Positions 7,607 through 15,277 of a DNA stretch of 33,199 nucleotides are shown here, piece by piece. Source of the DNA: Mogibacterium sp. Its GTDB lineage: Bacteria; Bacillota; Clostridia; Peptostreptococcales; Anaerovoracaceae. The DNA is taken from NCBI GenBank assembly GCA_017515425.1, contig JAFWFU010000027.1, positions 1 to 33,199 on the forward strand, given 5' to 3'. A model generated the notes under the pieces. The model was not told the origin of the DNA, made no database searches, and was given only the letters and a program-made list of their open reading frames with translations. Both the position numbers and the translations under genes were made by a program. The stretch's first letter is position 1. The number at the start of each line of letters is the position of its first letter.

Positions 7607-7615
7607 TGCTATAAT
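7607..7615 (+). promoter_or_regulatory. extended -10 promoter of the NusG-II gene
   Basis: TGCTATAAT is a perfect extended -10 (TGn plus TATAAT), 31 bases upstream of the ATG at 7646. No good -35 is present, as is common with extended -10 promoters. Confidence 0.6.
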
Positions 7616-7645
7616 GGTGCAGTCAAAAGGGATTATTTATCGGAA

Positions 7646-8212
7646 ATGTCTATATTAAAAAAATATATTCGTAAATCAGATATAGTTTTATTCTTCGCGC
7701 TGACGGGGATAGGTCTTTTTATTTCTGTCTTTTTATTTGTCCGGGCAAATAGCACAAGCGACGTGAACGCCAAGAATGCCAAGGTTGCAATCAAATCGGG
7801 CGGCTCTGTGTATGCTGTCTGTGCGCTGAACGAGGAGAGAACTTTTATAGTTCCTTCGCCGAAGCAAAATAAAATGGATGCGCCTGCTCCAAATACAGAA
7901 AGCAGCGGCAAAGACAGTTCAGGAGGCAGCACTGAAAGTAATGCGGAAGTCAGTTCAGAAAACAGCGCAGAAAGCAATGCAGAACAAAACGCTGAGAAGC
8001 ATTATGATTATTATAATGTTGTAATCATTTCAGGTGGGACGGTCGTAGTCAGCGAAGCGAGCTGCAAGAATCAGGTCTGTGTAAAACACAGCGCTATCTC
8101 AAAGCCCGGAGAGAGCATAGTATGCCTGCCGAATAGGCTGACGGTAAATATAGAGAAGAGCGGTGAAGATAGTGAAGAAGAGGGAGGTGGATATGACAGC
8201 ATCACCTCATAA
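7646..8212 (+). CDS. NusG domain II-containing membrane-anchored protein
   Basis: A 188-residue protein. One N-terminal membrane helix (about residues 12-32) is followed by an extracytosolic NusG-II-like fold. The C-terminal half shows the family signature: YNVVIISGGTVVVSEASCKNQ, then CVKHSAISKPGESIVCLPNRL with three conserved cysteines. Between the two halves of the domain (about residues 72-118) is a Ser/Asn/Glu-rich insertion not usual for this family, whose members are about 120-130 residues long. In Clostridia such genes sit next to the Gx transporter, ApbE and FMN-binding genes, as here. The ribosome-binding site is weak. The role is unproven; a part in redox-cofactor or flavin handling outside the membrane is inferred from context. 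Confidence 0.8.
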   Translation: MSILKKYIRKSDIVLFFALTGIGLFISVFLFVRANSTSDVNAKNAKVAIKSGGSVYAVCALNEERTFIVPSPKQNKMDAPAPNTESSGKDSSGGSTESNAEVSSENSAESNAEQNAEKHYDYYNVVIISGGTVVVSEASCKNQVCVKHSAISKPGESIVCLPNRLTVNIEKSGEDSEEEGGGYDSITS

Positions 8213-8759
8213 CATCGATAAAAATAAGCTCAATGAGTCGCAATATTCTGAGAAATCTAACGAAAAAACGAGCGGTGCTGCTTTTATAGCAAGGGCGGGT
8301 CTCATGGCTGCTTTGGCATTGATATTCTCATATGTCGAAGCCGTCATTCCCTATGCTCCGACTGTTCCAGGCATAAAGCTCGGCTTGGCGAATATCGTTA
8401 CGGTGGTGGCACTATACAGATTCGGAGTCAGGGACGCCATTTCGGTCAGCGCGGTCAGAGTCATGTTATCCGGTCTTCTTTTCAACGGGCTCTTTGGTAT
8501 GCTATACTCCATGGCAGGAGCCCTGCTCAGCCTTGTGGGCATGGCTGTTCTCAAAAGGACGCGCCTGTTCTCTATAGTAGGCGTCAGCATGGCGGCGGGA
8601 GTGCTCCACAATATGGGACAGCTCGTAGTGGCTGCGGTGCTGATAGAGGATTTTAGGATATTCTTCTATTTCCCTGTTCTGATGTTCAGTGGAATCGCCG
8701 CAGGGATAGTCGTTGGGATTGCCGCGACTGTCATCATCAAGTCGATGAAAGGTCAATAA
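8193..8759 (+). CDS. Gx transporter family membrane protein (heptaprenyl diphosphate synthase component I-like)
   Basis: A 188-residue polytopic membrane protein: RAGLMAALALIFSYVEAVIPYAP, PGIKLGLANIVTVVALYRFG, VRVMLSGLLFNG and a C-terminal helix GIAAGIVVGIAATVII are typical of the family annotated as Gx transporter or heptaprenyl diphosphate synthase component I. These look like small substrate-binding transport components. The start at 8193 is chosen because GGGAGGTGG lies just before it; a GTG 30 bases upstream has no such site. It overlaps the NusG-II gene by 20 bases, so the two are probably translated together. The neighbours link it to extracytosolic flavin or quinone metabolism. Its substrate is unknown. 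Confidence 0.82.
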   Translation: MTASPHNIDKNKLNESQYSEKSNEKTSGAAFIARAGLMAALALIFSYVEAVIPYAPTVPGIKLGLANIVTVVALYRFGVRDAISVSAVRVMLSGLLFNGLFGMLYSMAGALLSLVGMAVLKRTRLFSIVGVSMAAGVLHNMGQLVVAAVLIEDFRIFFYFPVLMFSGIAAGIVVGIAATVIIKSMKGQ

Positions 8760-8761
8760 AA

Positions 8762-8788
8762 AATCCTTCGACTGCGCTAAGGGCGTCA
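8762..8788 (-). repeat. dispersed repeat, half copy 3
   Basis: ATCCTTCGACTGCGC on the plus strand is the 3' half of the dispersed repeat read on the minus strand. It fills the gap between the converging Gx transporter and uvrA genes, and the uvrA stop codon lies at its edge. Confidence 0.6.
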
Positions 8789-11656
8789 CATTTCCAATAT
8801 CCTTTTCAAATACTTCCCTGTATATGACTTCTTGACTTTCGCGACTTCTTCCGGTGTGCCCTCACAGACTATGCGCCCGCCTTCATCACCGCCCTCGGGA
8901 CCGAGGTCTATGATATAGTCCGCCTGTTTTACAACATCGAGATTATGCTCTATGACAACTACGGTATTGCCCTCGTCCACAAGACGGTTCAGGACGTAGA
9001 GGAGCTTATCGACATCAGCGAAATGAAGCCCCGTCGTAGGCTCGTCCAAAATATAGAGCGTCTTTCCCGTGCTCCTCTTGGAAAGCTCCGTGGCGAGCTT
9101 AATTCTCTGCGCCTCTCCGCCCGAAAGCTGGGTCGAAGGCTGCCCGAGGCTGATATATCCGAGCCCGACATCATCTAAAGTCTTGAGGTATCTGACTATA
9201 CTCGGCTGGTTTTCAAAGAAGCTCAGCGCCTCGTGCACCGTCATATTCAGCACCTCGGATATATTCTTGCCCCTGTATTTGACCTCAAGCGTCTCGTGAT
9301 TGTAGCGCGCGCCTCCGCAGACTTCGCAGGGCACGAATACATCAGGCAAGAAGTTCATCTCCACCTTGATAATCCCGTCGCCATTGCAATGGTCGCAGCG
9401 TCCGCCCTTGACGTTGAAGCTGAACCTTCCCTGTTTGTAGCCCCTGACCTTCGCCTCAGGCATCTCGGAAAAGAGGTTTCTAATATGCGTGAACATACCC
9501 GTATATGTCGCGGGATTGGAGCGCGGCGTCTTGCCTATAGGCGACTGGTCTATATTGATGACCTTGTCGAAATTCTCAACACCCTTTATCTCTCGGAACT
9601 TGCCCGGTCTTTCCTGCGTGCGGTTTGTGATACGCGAAACGCCCTTGTAAAGTATCTCGTTTACGAGGCTCGACTTCCCCGAGCCCGAGACCCCTGTAAC
9701 GAGTACGAGTTTGCCCGCTGGAATCTTCACATCTATATCTTTCAGATTGTTCTCAGAGGCTCCGAGTATTTCAAGGTATTCACCGCTGCCCGCGCGGCGG
9801 CTTTCGGGCACCTCAATACGCCTCTTGCCGGAGAGATACTGACCGGTGATCGACTTCTTGCATTTCTTAATCTCATTCACGCTGCCCTGACAGACAAGCT
9901 CGCCGCCGTTTACCCCTGCGCCGGGACCAATATCCACGATATGATCCGCCGCATACATGGTATCTTCGTCATGCTCGACTATTATAAGCGTGTTTCCCAT
10001 ATCCGTAAGGCTCCTAAGCGAAGCGAGGAGTTTGTCGTTATCGCTCTGGTGCAGCCCTATGGACGGCTCATCTAATATATAGAGAACCCCGACGAGCCCC
10101 GAACCTATCTGAGTCGCCAGGCGTATGCGCTGGGACTCTCCGCCGGAAAGAGTGGACGCCGTTCGTGACAGAGTGAGATAACCGAGACCGACATTCTTGA
10201 GAAATCTGAGCCTCGACTTAATCTCCTTGGTGACCATCTCGCTTATCTTCCTGTCTCTATCGCTGAGTTTATCGTCAAGTTCGTCAAAAAACTCTATCGC
10301 CTGCACGACGGAGAGGTCGGTCAGATCTATGATATTCTTATCGCCGACAGTAACCGCAAGTACCGTATCTTTCAGCTTCTTTCCCTTGCAGACGGGACAT
10401 TCCTCTTCGGTCATCATATCGCTGATTTTTTCCTTTATATAGTCCGAATTGGTCTCTCCCCAGCGACGCTCTAAATTCGGTATGACTCCCTCAAATGTGT
10501 GATTCATATGAGAGACCCTGCCTGCCTTGCTCGTATATGTGTATTTAATCTTGCGGCTTCCCGTGCCGTGGAGCAGCTCATCAATGAAAGCCTCCGGCTG
10601 ATCCTTGTATGGAATGGAGAGATCCGTGCCGTGGTCTATAGCCAGGGTATTCAGCATATGACGACTCCAGCCCATAGCGTCGAGCGAGGAAAAAACATTC
10701 CCCATTGCGCCGTCGAGAAGGCTTTTATTCGGATCGCTGACGACAGCCTCGTCCGTAATCCTCAGCGTAAATCCGAGCCCGCTGCAATTCTCGCAGGCGC
10801 CGTATGGCGCGTTAAAGGAGAACATGCGAGGCTCCATTTCCTCCATGCTGACGCCATGCTCAGGGCATGAGAGCATAGTGGAATAAGTCTGCTCTGTCTC
10901 GCTTTGCCCGCCTTTCTTGCCGCCTTCGGGCTTCGGGGGATTGAAGAGGACATTGCAAATACCCTCGCCTTCCTTAATGGCTAATTCCAAGGCTTCGGCA
11001 ATTCGGCTTCTATTGTCCTCGCGCAGAACTATCCTATCAATGACTATATCAATATTATGCTTGTTGTTCTTTTCAAGCCTGATTTCGTCCTCGTCGAGTC
11101 TCTTTATCTCTCCGTCAACTCTGACTCTCGTGTATCCGTCGCGGCGAATTCTGTCGATAACGGATTTATGCTCACCCTTCCTGCCGCGTATCACGGGGCC
11201 GAATACGGTGAGCCTCGTACCCTCTTCATGGCTTTGGATATTTTCTATTATGCTGTCTATGCTCTGGCTTTCTATCACGCGCCCACAGATAGGGCAATGC
11301 GGTATTCCTATCCTCGCATAGAGGAGTCTCAGATAATCGTAAATCTCGGTAACCGTTCCGACTGTAGACCTCGGGTTTTTATTTGTGGTCTTTTGGTCTA
11401 TGCTGATAGCAGGCGAAAGCCCCTCTATCGACTGCACATCAGGCTTTTTCATCAAGCCGAGAAACTGACGCGCATATGAAGAGAGGGATTCAACGTATTT
11501 CTTCTGCCCCTCTGCATATATCGTATCAAAGGCAAGTGAGGATTTACCCGAGCCCGAAAGTCCCGTCAGCACCACCATTTTGTCCCTCGGTATGCTTACA
11601 TCAATATTTTTCAGATTGTGCTCTCTCGCACCTTTTATTACTATCTTCTTGTCCAT
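8786..11656 (-). CDS. uvrA: excinuclease ABC subunit A
   Basis: UvrA finds bulky DNA damage and loads UvrB in nucleotide excision repair. The 956-residue protein has both ABC ATPase modules: Walker [21 protein letters not shown] near the N-terminus with signature [14 protein letters not shown] and [10 protein letters not shown], then [10 protein letters not shown] with [14 protein letters not shown] and [10 protein letters not shown]. Zinc-binding cysteine pairs are present ([21 protein letters not shown] and CEVCGGARY). The start at 11656 ([19 protein letters not shown]) matches the family; no strong Shine-Dalgarno is visible. It is separated from uvrB by about 3.6 kb, whereas the two are often adjacent in Firmicutes. 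I saw no LexA-type box upstream. Its stop lies at the edge of a dispersed repeat. Confidence 0.97.
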   Translation of the reverse strand: MDKKIVIKGAREHNLKNIDVSIPRDKMVVLTGLSGSGKSSLAFDTIYAEGQKKYVESLSSYARQFLGLMKKPDVQSIEGLSPAISIDQKTTNKNPRSTVGTVTEIYDYLRLLYARIGIPHCPICGRVIESQSIDSIIENIQSHEEGTRLTVFGPVIRGRKGEHKSVIDRIRRDGYTRVRVDGEIKRLDEDEIRLEKNNKHNIDIVIDRIVLREDNRSRIAEALELAIKEGEGICNVLFNPPKPEGGKKGGQSETEQTYSTMLSCPEHGVSMEEMEPRMFSFNAPYGACENCSGLGFTLRITDEAVVSDPNKSLLDGAMGNVFSSLDAMGWSRHMLNTLAIDHGTDLSIPYKDQPEAFIDELLHGTGSRKIKYTYTSKAGRVSHMNHTFEGVIPNLERRWGETNSDYIKEKISDMMTEEECPVCKGKKLKDTVLAVTVGDKNIIDLTDLSVVQAIEFFDELDDKLSDRDRKISEMVTKEIKSRLRFLKNVGLGYLTLSRTASTLSGGESQRIRLATQIGSGLVGVLYILDEPSIGLHQSDNDKLLASLRSLTDMGNTLIIVEHDEDTMYAADHIVDIGPGAGVNGGELVCQGSVNEIKKCKKSITGQYLSGKRRIEVPESRRAGSGEYLEILGASENNLKDIDVKIPAGKLVLVTGVSGSGKSSLVNEILYKGVSRITNRTQERPGKFREIKGVENFDKVINIDQSPIGKTPRSNPATYTGMFTHIRNLFSEMPEAKVRGYKQGRFSFNVKGGRCDHCNGDGIIKVEMNFLPDVFVPCEVCGGARYNHETLEVKYRGKNISEVLNMTVHEALSFFENQPSIVRYLKTLDDVGLGYISLGQPSTQLSGGEAQRIKLATELSKRSTGKTLYILDEPTTGLHFADVDKLLYVLNRLVDEGNTVVVIEHNLDVVKQADYIIDLGPEGGDEGGRIVCEGTPEEVAKVKKSYTGKYLKRILEM

Positions 11657-11731
11657 GAAGGCTATTCTACTATTTACATTATTAAAGAGCAATAACAATA
11701 TTGCCCTTTAATAATCCCGAACGCTTACTAA

Positions 11732-11811
11732 AGATTCTTCGACTGGGCGCACTAAGGCACGGTCACTCAGAATGGCAGGTCTGTCATCCCGAGTGAAGTC
11801 GAAGGATCTTT
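11732..11811. repeat. dispersed repeat, copies 4a/4b as a head-to-head palindrome
   Basis: The left half is the reverse complement of the right half: AGATTCTTCGACT pairs with AGTCGAAGGATCT, and TCACTC-G-ATG-CA pairs with TGTCATCCCGAGTGA. The unit can fold into one long hairpin. It lies between the HipA-like gene and uvrA, where it may reduce read-through. Confidence 0.8.
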
Positions 11812-13329
11812 TTATTTCAACAGCTCTGCGACGCGTTCCTGCACCACTTCCTCTAGCGCCTCTATCCTCCAGCGCGGAAACGCCGATACATCGCTGTCCT
11901 CGAACTTAAAATTGATGAGTTTTCTGAGCATATTCCTCTGCCTCTTACCCATTATGCGTTTGGCAAGCGGGATGAATTGATTATCATACCCGTATGGATT
12001 GGTTCTCTCTCCGATATATTTTTTCAGTTTGTTTTCCTCAAAATCATCCTTCATTGCGTAACAAAGCAGTGATACTCCGTTATCAAAGACGGGAGCAGGC
12101 GCAATTATCTTCCCGCTCTTATTGTCTCTCAGCACACCGAAATTGCCATAGTGCCTGTCTTCGTTGATGATGACCGCGTCGAATACAAGCATATCCACGA
12201 GCTGCTCATAGAAAGATTCTCCTTGGTTTTTGTAATAGTCCAAAACTGCATCGATACCTCCCTCCGTAACGACTCTTCCTATTGGGATATATGCGGTATC
12301 TATATCGGTAAAAAGCTTACACTTAGATGCAAGTATTCCCTGCCAGTTTTCAATATCATAGTGTATTGCATTTATACCCATTCTCTCTGCCACCTGTGCG
12401 GCATAATGTTCCGAATATGGCTCGTTGCCGGAATTTGCGAAGCCAAATGTCCCTCCTTTATACAGCCATATATTATCAAGTCCGAAAAATCTCCACGCCT
12501 TACGGAGCATTCCGCCTGTCGTTAATTCGGGAGTTGTTCTGAGTTTCTTTTCCAATCCCATATAGTTGCCCGTATAGGCTATCAGGGCAAGCGCGCCCGA
12601 AAACTCATTTTCGTAGAGATTCATTTCCGCATAGGTTTTTTCTAATGATTTCTGTGGCACCCAATAGCTGTCATTAAGAGAGAGACCCATGCAGACGTCA
12701 ATAATTCCCTTAATGTCTCCTTTTGAGATTCCCAAAGAATCGAGAATATCCCCCACCTTTTCACGATGTTTGGGAATAGTGCGGTGAGAAAGCCAGTTCA
12801 TAATACCCTGCGGGGTCAGTTCCAAATCGAGCGGAAAAACTTCCTTACGTTTTTCATTCACCTTTAGGATTTCTATTTTAAGGCTTGGCGTTCTCTCCAT
12901 GGAAAACTCAAGAAGTGTCTCATCATATATCTTTAGGCAATATCTTGAATAGTCGCCGTATTCCAATTCGAGAATCTCTCTAAGCATCATCACAGGTTCC
13001 TTGCCGAGCGCATAGGCAATATCGTCGACATAGTCGAGCGTTAGGTTTTGCTTGCCGCTCTCTATTCTGGAAACGCTGGATTTTTGCGTACCCAAACGTT
13101 CAGCCAGCTCCTCCTGACTAACCTGACTCATCATGCGCTCTACGGCGAGTTCCCTGGCAACTTTGTAGCGAAAACTGCTTGAATCAGGCTCGTTCCGCTT
13201 CTCTTTCCTATTCTGGCTCTTGCTATCGTTCAGCTTCGATTTCTGACTCTTTCTATCGTTCGTCTTCGACTTTTCACTCCTGATATCATTCATCTTCGAT
13301 TTTCGGCTCTTGCTATCGTCAGTCTTCAT
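11812..13329 (-). CDS. HipB-HipA-like fusion: XRE DNA-binding domain plus HipA-type kinase
   Basis: A 505-residue single chain that joins antitoxin-like and toxin-like parts. Residues 1-45 are a lysine-rich tail made of 10-residue repeats. Residues about 52-112 are an XRE/HTH domain (SQEELAERLGTQKSSVSRIESGKQNL). The C-terminal half is a HipA-like Ser/Thr kinase: NEDRHYGNFG near residue 390 gives the catalytic Asp and metal-binding Asn, and VFDNG near 415 stands in for DFG. HipA kinases phosphorylate tRNA synthetases or other targets and are usually held in check by a separate HipB. Here the HTH is part of the kinase, so control may be within the chain. Two palindromic operators overlap the promoter, as expected for self-repression. 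A stop codon two codons upstream rules out an earlier start. The target is unknown. Confidence 0.8.
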   Translation of the reverse strand: MKTDDSKSRKSKMNDIRSEKSKTNDRKSQKSKLNDSKSQNRKEKRNEPDSSSFRYKVARELAVERMMSQVSQEELAERLGTQKSSVSRIESGKQNLTLDYVDDIAYALGKEPVMMLREILELEYGDYSRYCLKIYDETLLEFSMERTPSLKIEILKVNEKRKEVFPLDLELTPQGIMNWLSHRTIPKHREKVGDILDSLGISKGDIKGIIDVCMGLSLNDSYWVPQKSLEKTYAEMNLYENEFSGALALIAYTGNYMGLEKKLRTTPELTTGGMLRKAWRFFGLDNIWLYKGGTFGFANSGNEPYSEHYAAQVAERMGINAIHYDIENWQGILASKCKLFTDIDTAYIPIGRVVTEGGIDAVLDYYKNQGESFYEQLVDMLVFDAVIINEDRHYGNFGVLRDNKSGKIIAPAPVFDNGVSLLCYAMKDDFEENKLKKYIGERTNPYGYDNQFIPLAKRIMGKRQRNMLRKLINFKFEDSDVSAFPRWRIEALEEVVQERVAELLK

Positions 13330-13360
13330 CTTTCAACCCCCGTCATCGTTCGTCTTCAGC
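13211..13360. repeat. 30-bp degenerate tandem repeat, five units
   Basis: Five units of exactly 30 bp start at 13211, 13241, 13271, 13301 and 13331, each with a TATCGTT-like and a CTTCGAT-like block. Four encode the basic N-terminal tail of the HipA-like kinase. The fifth lies upstream of its ATG and carries an in-frame stop, so the array straddles the start codon. Confidence 0.8.
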
Positions 13361-13400
13361 CTCGCATTCCACACCTTTAGATAATACTAAAGCGCCGCTA

Positions 13401-13456
13401 AGTTATCATATATGGTAACTTGGTCGAAGGTTATCATATATGATAACCTCTGTCAA
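13401..13456 (-). promoter_or_regulatory. promoter and twin palindromic operators of the HipA-like gene
   Basis: The -35 TTGACA (13456-13451) is followed at 17 bp by TAACCT (13433-13428). The perfect 20-bp palindrome GGTTATCATATATGATAACC (13429-13448) fills the spacer and -10. A second copy with one mismatch (13401-13420) lies 28 bp downstream, near the start point. The TATC-N6-GATA core recalls E. coli HipB operators. The fusion protein's own HTH is the likely binder. Confidence 0.75.
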
Positions 13457-13460
13457 TATA

Positions 13461-13489
13461 ATAAAACGAGCAGCATTTCGCGCTGCCCG
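13461..13489 (-). terminator. rho-independent terminator after the CDF gene
   Basis: On the minus strand an 8-bp stem (CGGGCAGC/GCTGCTCG, one G-U pair) with a 7-base loop is followed by TTTTATT. It lies 20 bases after the CDF stop and separates that operon from the HipA-like promoter. Confidence 0.75.
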
Positions 13490-13508
13490 CCTTATCTAAT
13501 TATCATAA

Positions 13509-14645
13509 TCAGCTTCTCGTCTCAAGGTCTTCGCTGAAATCGGTGTCCATCGCCACTTGCAGCGTGTATCCGGGATAGAGCTTCTGAACTTTTTCGCAAA
13601 CCTCTTGGAATACCTGCTTTCGATCTTCCGCATCAAAACTGATGACGATATCAAACCTCAGCGTCTTTTCCACCTTATCTAGGTAGAAGGCATGCATCTG
13701 AAGGATATACGGATGCTCCGTTACTACCGCATGCACCTTTTCCCTGACCGCCACCGACTCCGGATCCTTCGTATTGACAGAATAGACCCCGATAGCAGTA
13801 AGAAGGACGTTGTGCTGCGCCAGAACGTCGAGCGTGATTTTGCGAATGAGTTTATCCACATAGTCAGCAGAGAGCGTGTCCGGCACTTCAATATGAACAG
13901 AGCCATTGTGCGAGTCCGGGCCATAATTATGCATGACTAAATCATATACGCCGCTGACCTCAGGATAGCTGCCTATCGTCGCCTTGATATTTCTGGCGAG
14001 TTCGGCATCCACCCTTTCGCCGAGAATTTTCGACAGCGTATCGCCGAGCATATCGACTCCCGCCTTTATGATGACCAAGGCTATAACCGCGCCGAGCCAT
14101 GCCTCGAGCGAGATTCGAAGACTCAAATATATCCCTGCCGCAACGAGGGTAGAAGCAGATATCACCGAGTCCAAAGTCGCGTCCTCGCCCGAATTAACCA
14201 GAGAATCCGAATTCACCTTTTCGCCGACGCGCTTCACATATCTTCCAAGTATAATCTTGACCACAACGGCAACCGCTACAATCACGAGAGTCGCCACGCT
14301 GTAGTCCGGCTTGTCGGGATTGATGATTTTCTTCACCGACTCCACGAGGGCTGTAATTCCTGCATAAAGAACGAGCATAGAAATTACCATTGCGCTCAGA
14401 TACTCGACCCTGCCGTAGCCGAAGGGGTGTTTTCTATCCGGCTCCTTGCCCGCCAGCTTCGTGCCTACAATGGTGATTGCAGAGCTTGCAGCGTCCGAGA
14501 GGTTGTTGACCGCATCCAAAACGATAGCGATAGAATTCGACGCCATGCCGACCGCTACCTTAAACGCAGAGAGGAAAATATTCGCCAAGATGCCAATGAC
14601 GCTGGTTCTTATTATTATCCGGCTGCGGTTGTCCTGATTGTCCAT
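13509..14645 (-). CDS. cation diffusion facilitator metal exporter
   Basis: CDF proteins export divalent metal ions in exchange for protons. The 378-residue protein has about six membrane helices in residues 12-210 and a cytosolic C-terminal domain. The family signature SNSIAIVLDAVNNLSDAASS is in helix 2, and KHPFGYGRVEYLSA follows. The metal site reads N47/D51 in helix 2 and D155/D159 in helix 5. Zinc exporters usually have HxxxD in helix 5, so this all-oxygen DxxxD site suggests manganese or iron rather than zinc (inference). The C-terminus is longer than usual and seems to hold a second ferredoxin-like unit (about 290-378). Its Shine-Dalgarno GGAG lies inside the last codons of the glutathione peroxidase gene, so the two are coupled. 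A terminator follows. A link to oxidative stress through manganese or iron would fit. Confidence 0.9.
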   Translation of the reverse strand: MDNQDNRSRIIIRTSVIGILANIFLSAFKVAVGMASNSIAIVLDAVNNLSDAASSAITIVGTKLAGKEPDRKHPFGYGRVEYLSAMVISMLVLYAGITALVESVKKIINPDKPDYSVATLVIVAVAVVVKIILGRYVKRVGEKVNSDSLVNSGEDATLDSVISASTLVAAGIYLSLRISLEAWLGAVIALVIIKAGVDMLGDTLSKILGERVDAELARNIKATIGSYPEVSGVYDLVMHNYGPDSHNGSVHIEVPDTLSADYVDKLIRKITLDVLAQHNVLLTAIGVYSVNTKDPESVAVREKVHAVVTEHPYILQMHAFYLDKVEKTLRFDIVISFDAEDRKQVFQEVCEKVQKLYPGYTLQVAMDTDFSEDLETRS

Positions 14646-14648
14646 GAT

Positions 14649-15200
14649 TTATTTCTCCAGCTCGGATAGTACAGCCGCTTTTACTTCATCCATATCCACT
14701 GTGGGTTCAAATCTGGAGATTACATTTCCCTGACGGTCAATCAGGAATTTGGTGAAATTCCACTTTATATAAGCCTTGTCGCCGAACTTCGCATTGTTAG
14801 CGTCTGCATACTTTTTCAAGGCTGCGTTCTTAAGCCCTTTTCCGAAGCCTTCAAAAGGTTTCTCCGTTGCCATGAATGCAAAGAGTGGCTCAGCGTCATC
14901 ACCGTTGACCTCTATCTTTGTAAACTGCGGGAATTCCGTTCCGAATTTCAAGGTGCAGAATTCGTGAATTTCATCATCTGTACCCGGCGTCTGGTTGGCG
15001 AACTGATTGCAAGGGAAATCAAGAATTTCAAAACCCTGATCCCTGAGTTCTTTATACATCGCTTCCAGAGGCTCATAATGCGGAGTAAATCCGCAACCCG
15101 TCGCCGTGTTCACAATAAGCAGCACCTTGCCCTCATACGAGCTAAGCTCCACATCGTTACCCATTCTATCCTTTACCGTAAAATCATATACTGTTGCCAT
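14649..15200 (-). CDS. glutathione peroxidase family thiol peroxidase
   Basis: A 183-residue peroxidase that reduces hydrogen or lipid peroxides. Motifs are VNTATGCGFTPHYEPLE with the peroxidatic Cys36 (cysteine, not selenocysteine; no TGA at this site), FPCNQFANQTPGTDDEI, and WNFTKFLID. Bacterial members like this usually take electrons from thioredoxin rather than glutathione. The start at 15200 has AAGGAGG about eight bases upstream. The stop is three bases before the CDF exporter ATG, so the two genes form an operon. The pairing suggests a peroxide and metal stress unit. A possible -10 (TATAAT at 15237-15232) lies upstream, without a clear -35. Confidence 0.93.
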   Translation of the reverse strand: MATVYDFTVKDRMGNDVELSSYEGKVLLIVNTATGCGFTPHYEPLEAMYKELRDQGFEILDFPCNQFANQTPGTDDEIHEFCTLKFGTEFPQFTKIEVNGDDAEPLFAFMATEKPFEGFGKGLKNAALKKYADANNAKFGDKAYIKWNFTKFLIDRQGNVISRFEPTVDMDEVKAAVLSELEK

Positions 15201-15277
15201 ATCGGTTCCTCCTTAAATTTTATACCGCGCAATTATACACCTTGCACGGCGAATTGTGTAGGGATTTTAATCCTCTG

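Noticed and set aside
9233-10075. 280-residue open frame antisense to uvrA
   Set aside because: It lies fully within uvrA on the opposite strand and has no ribosome-binding site. It is a by-product of the codon use of uvrA.
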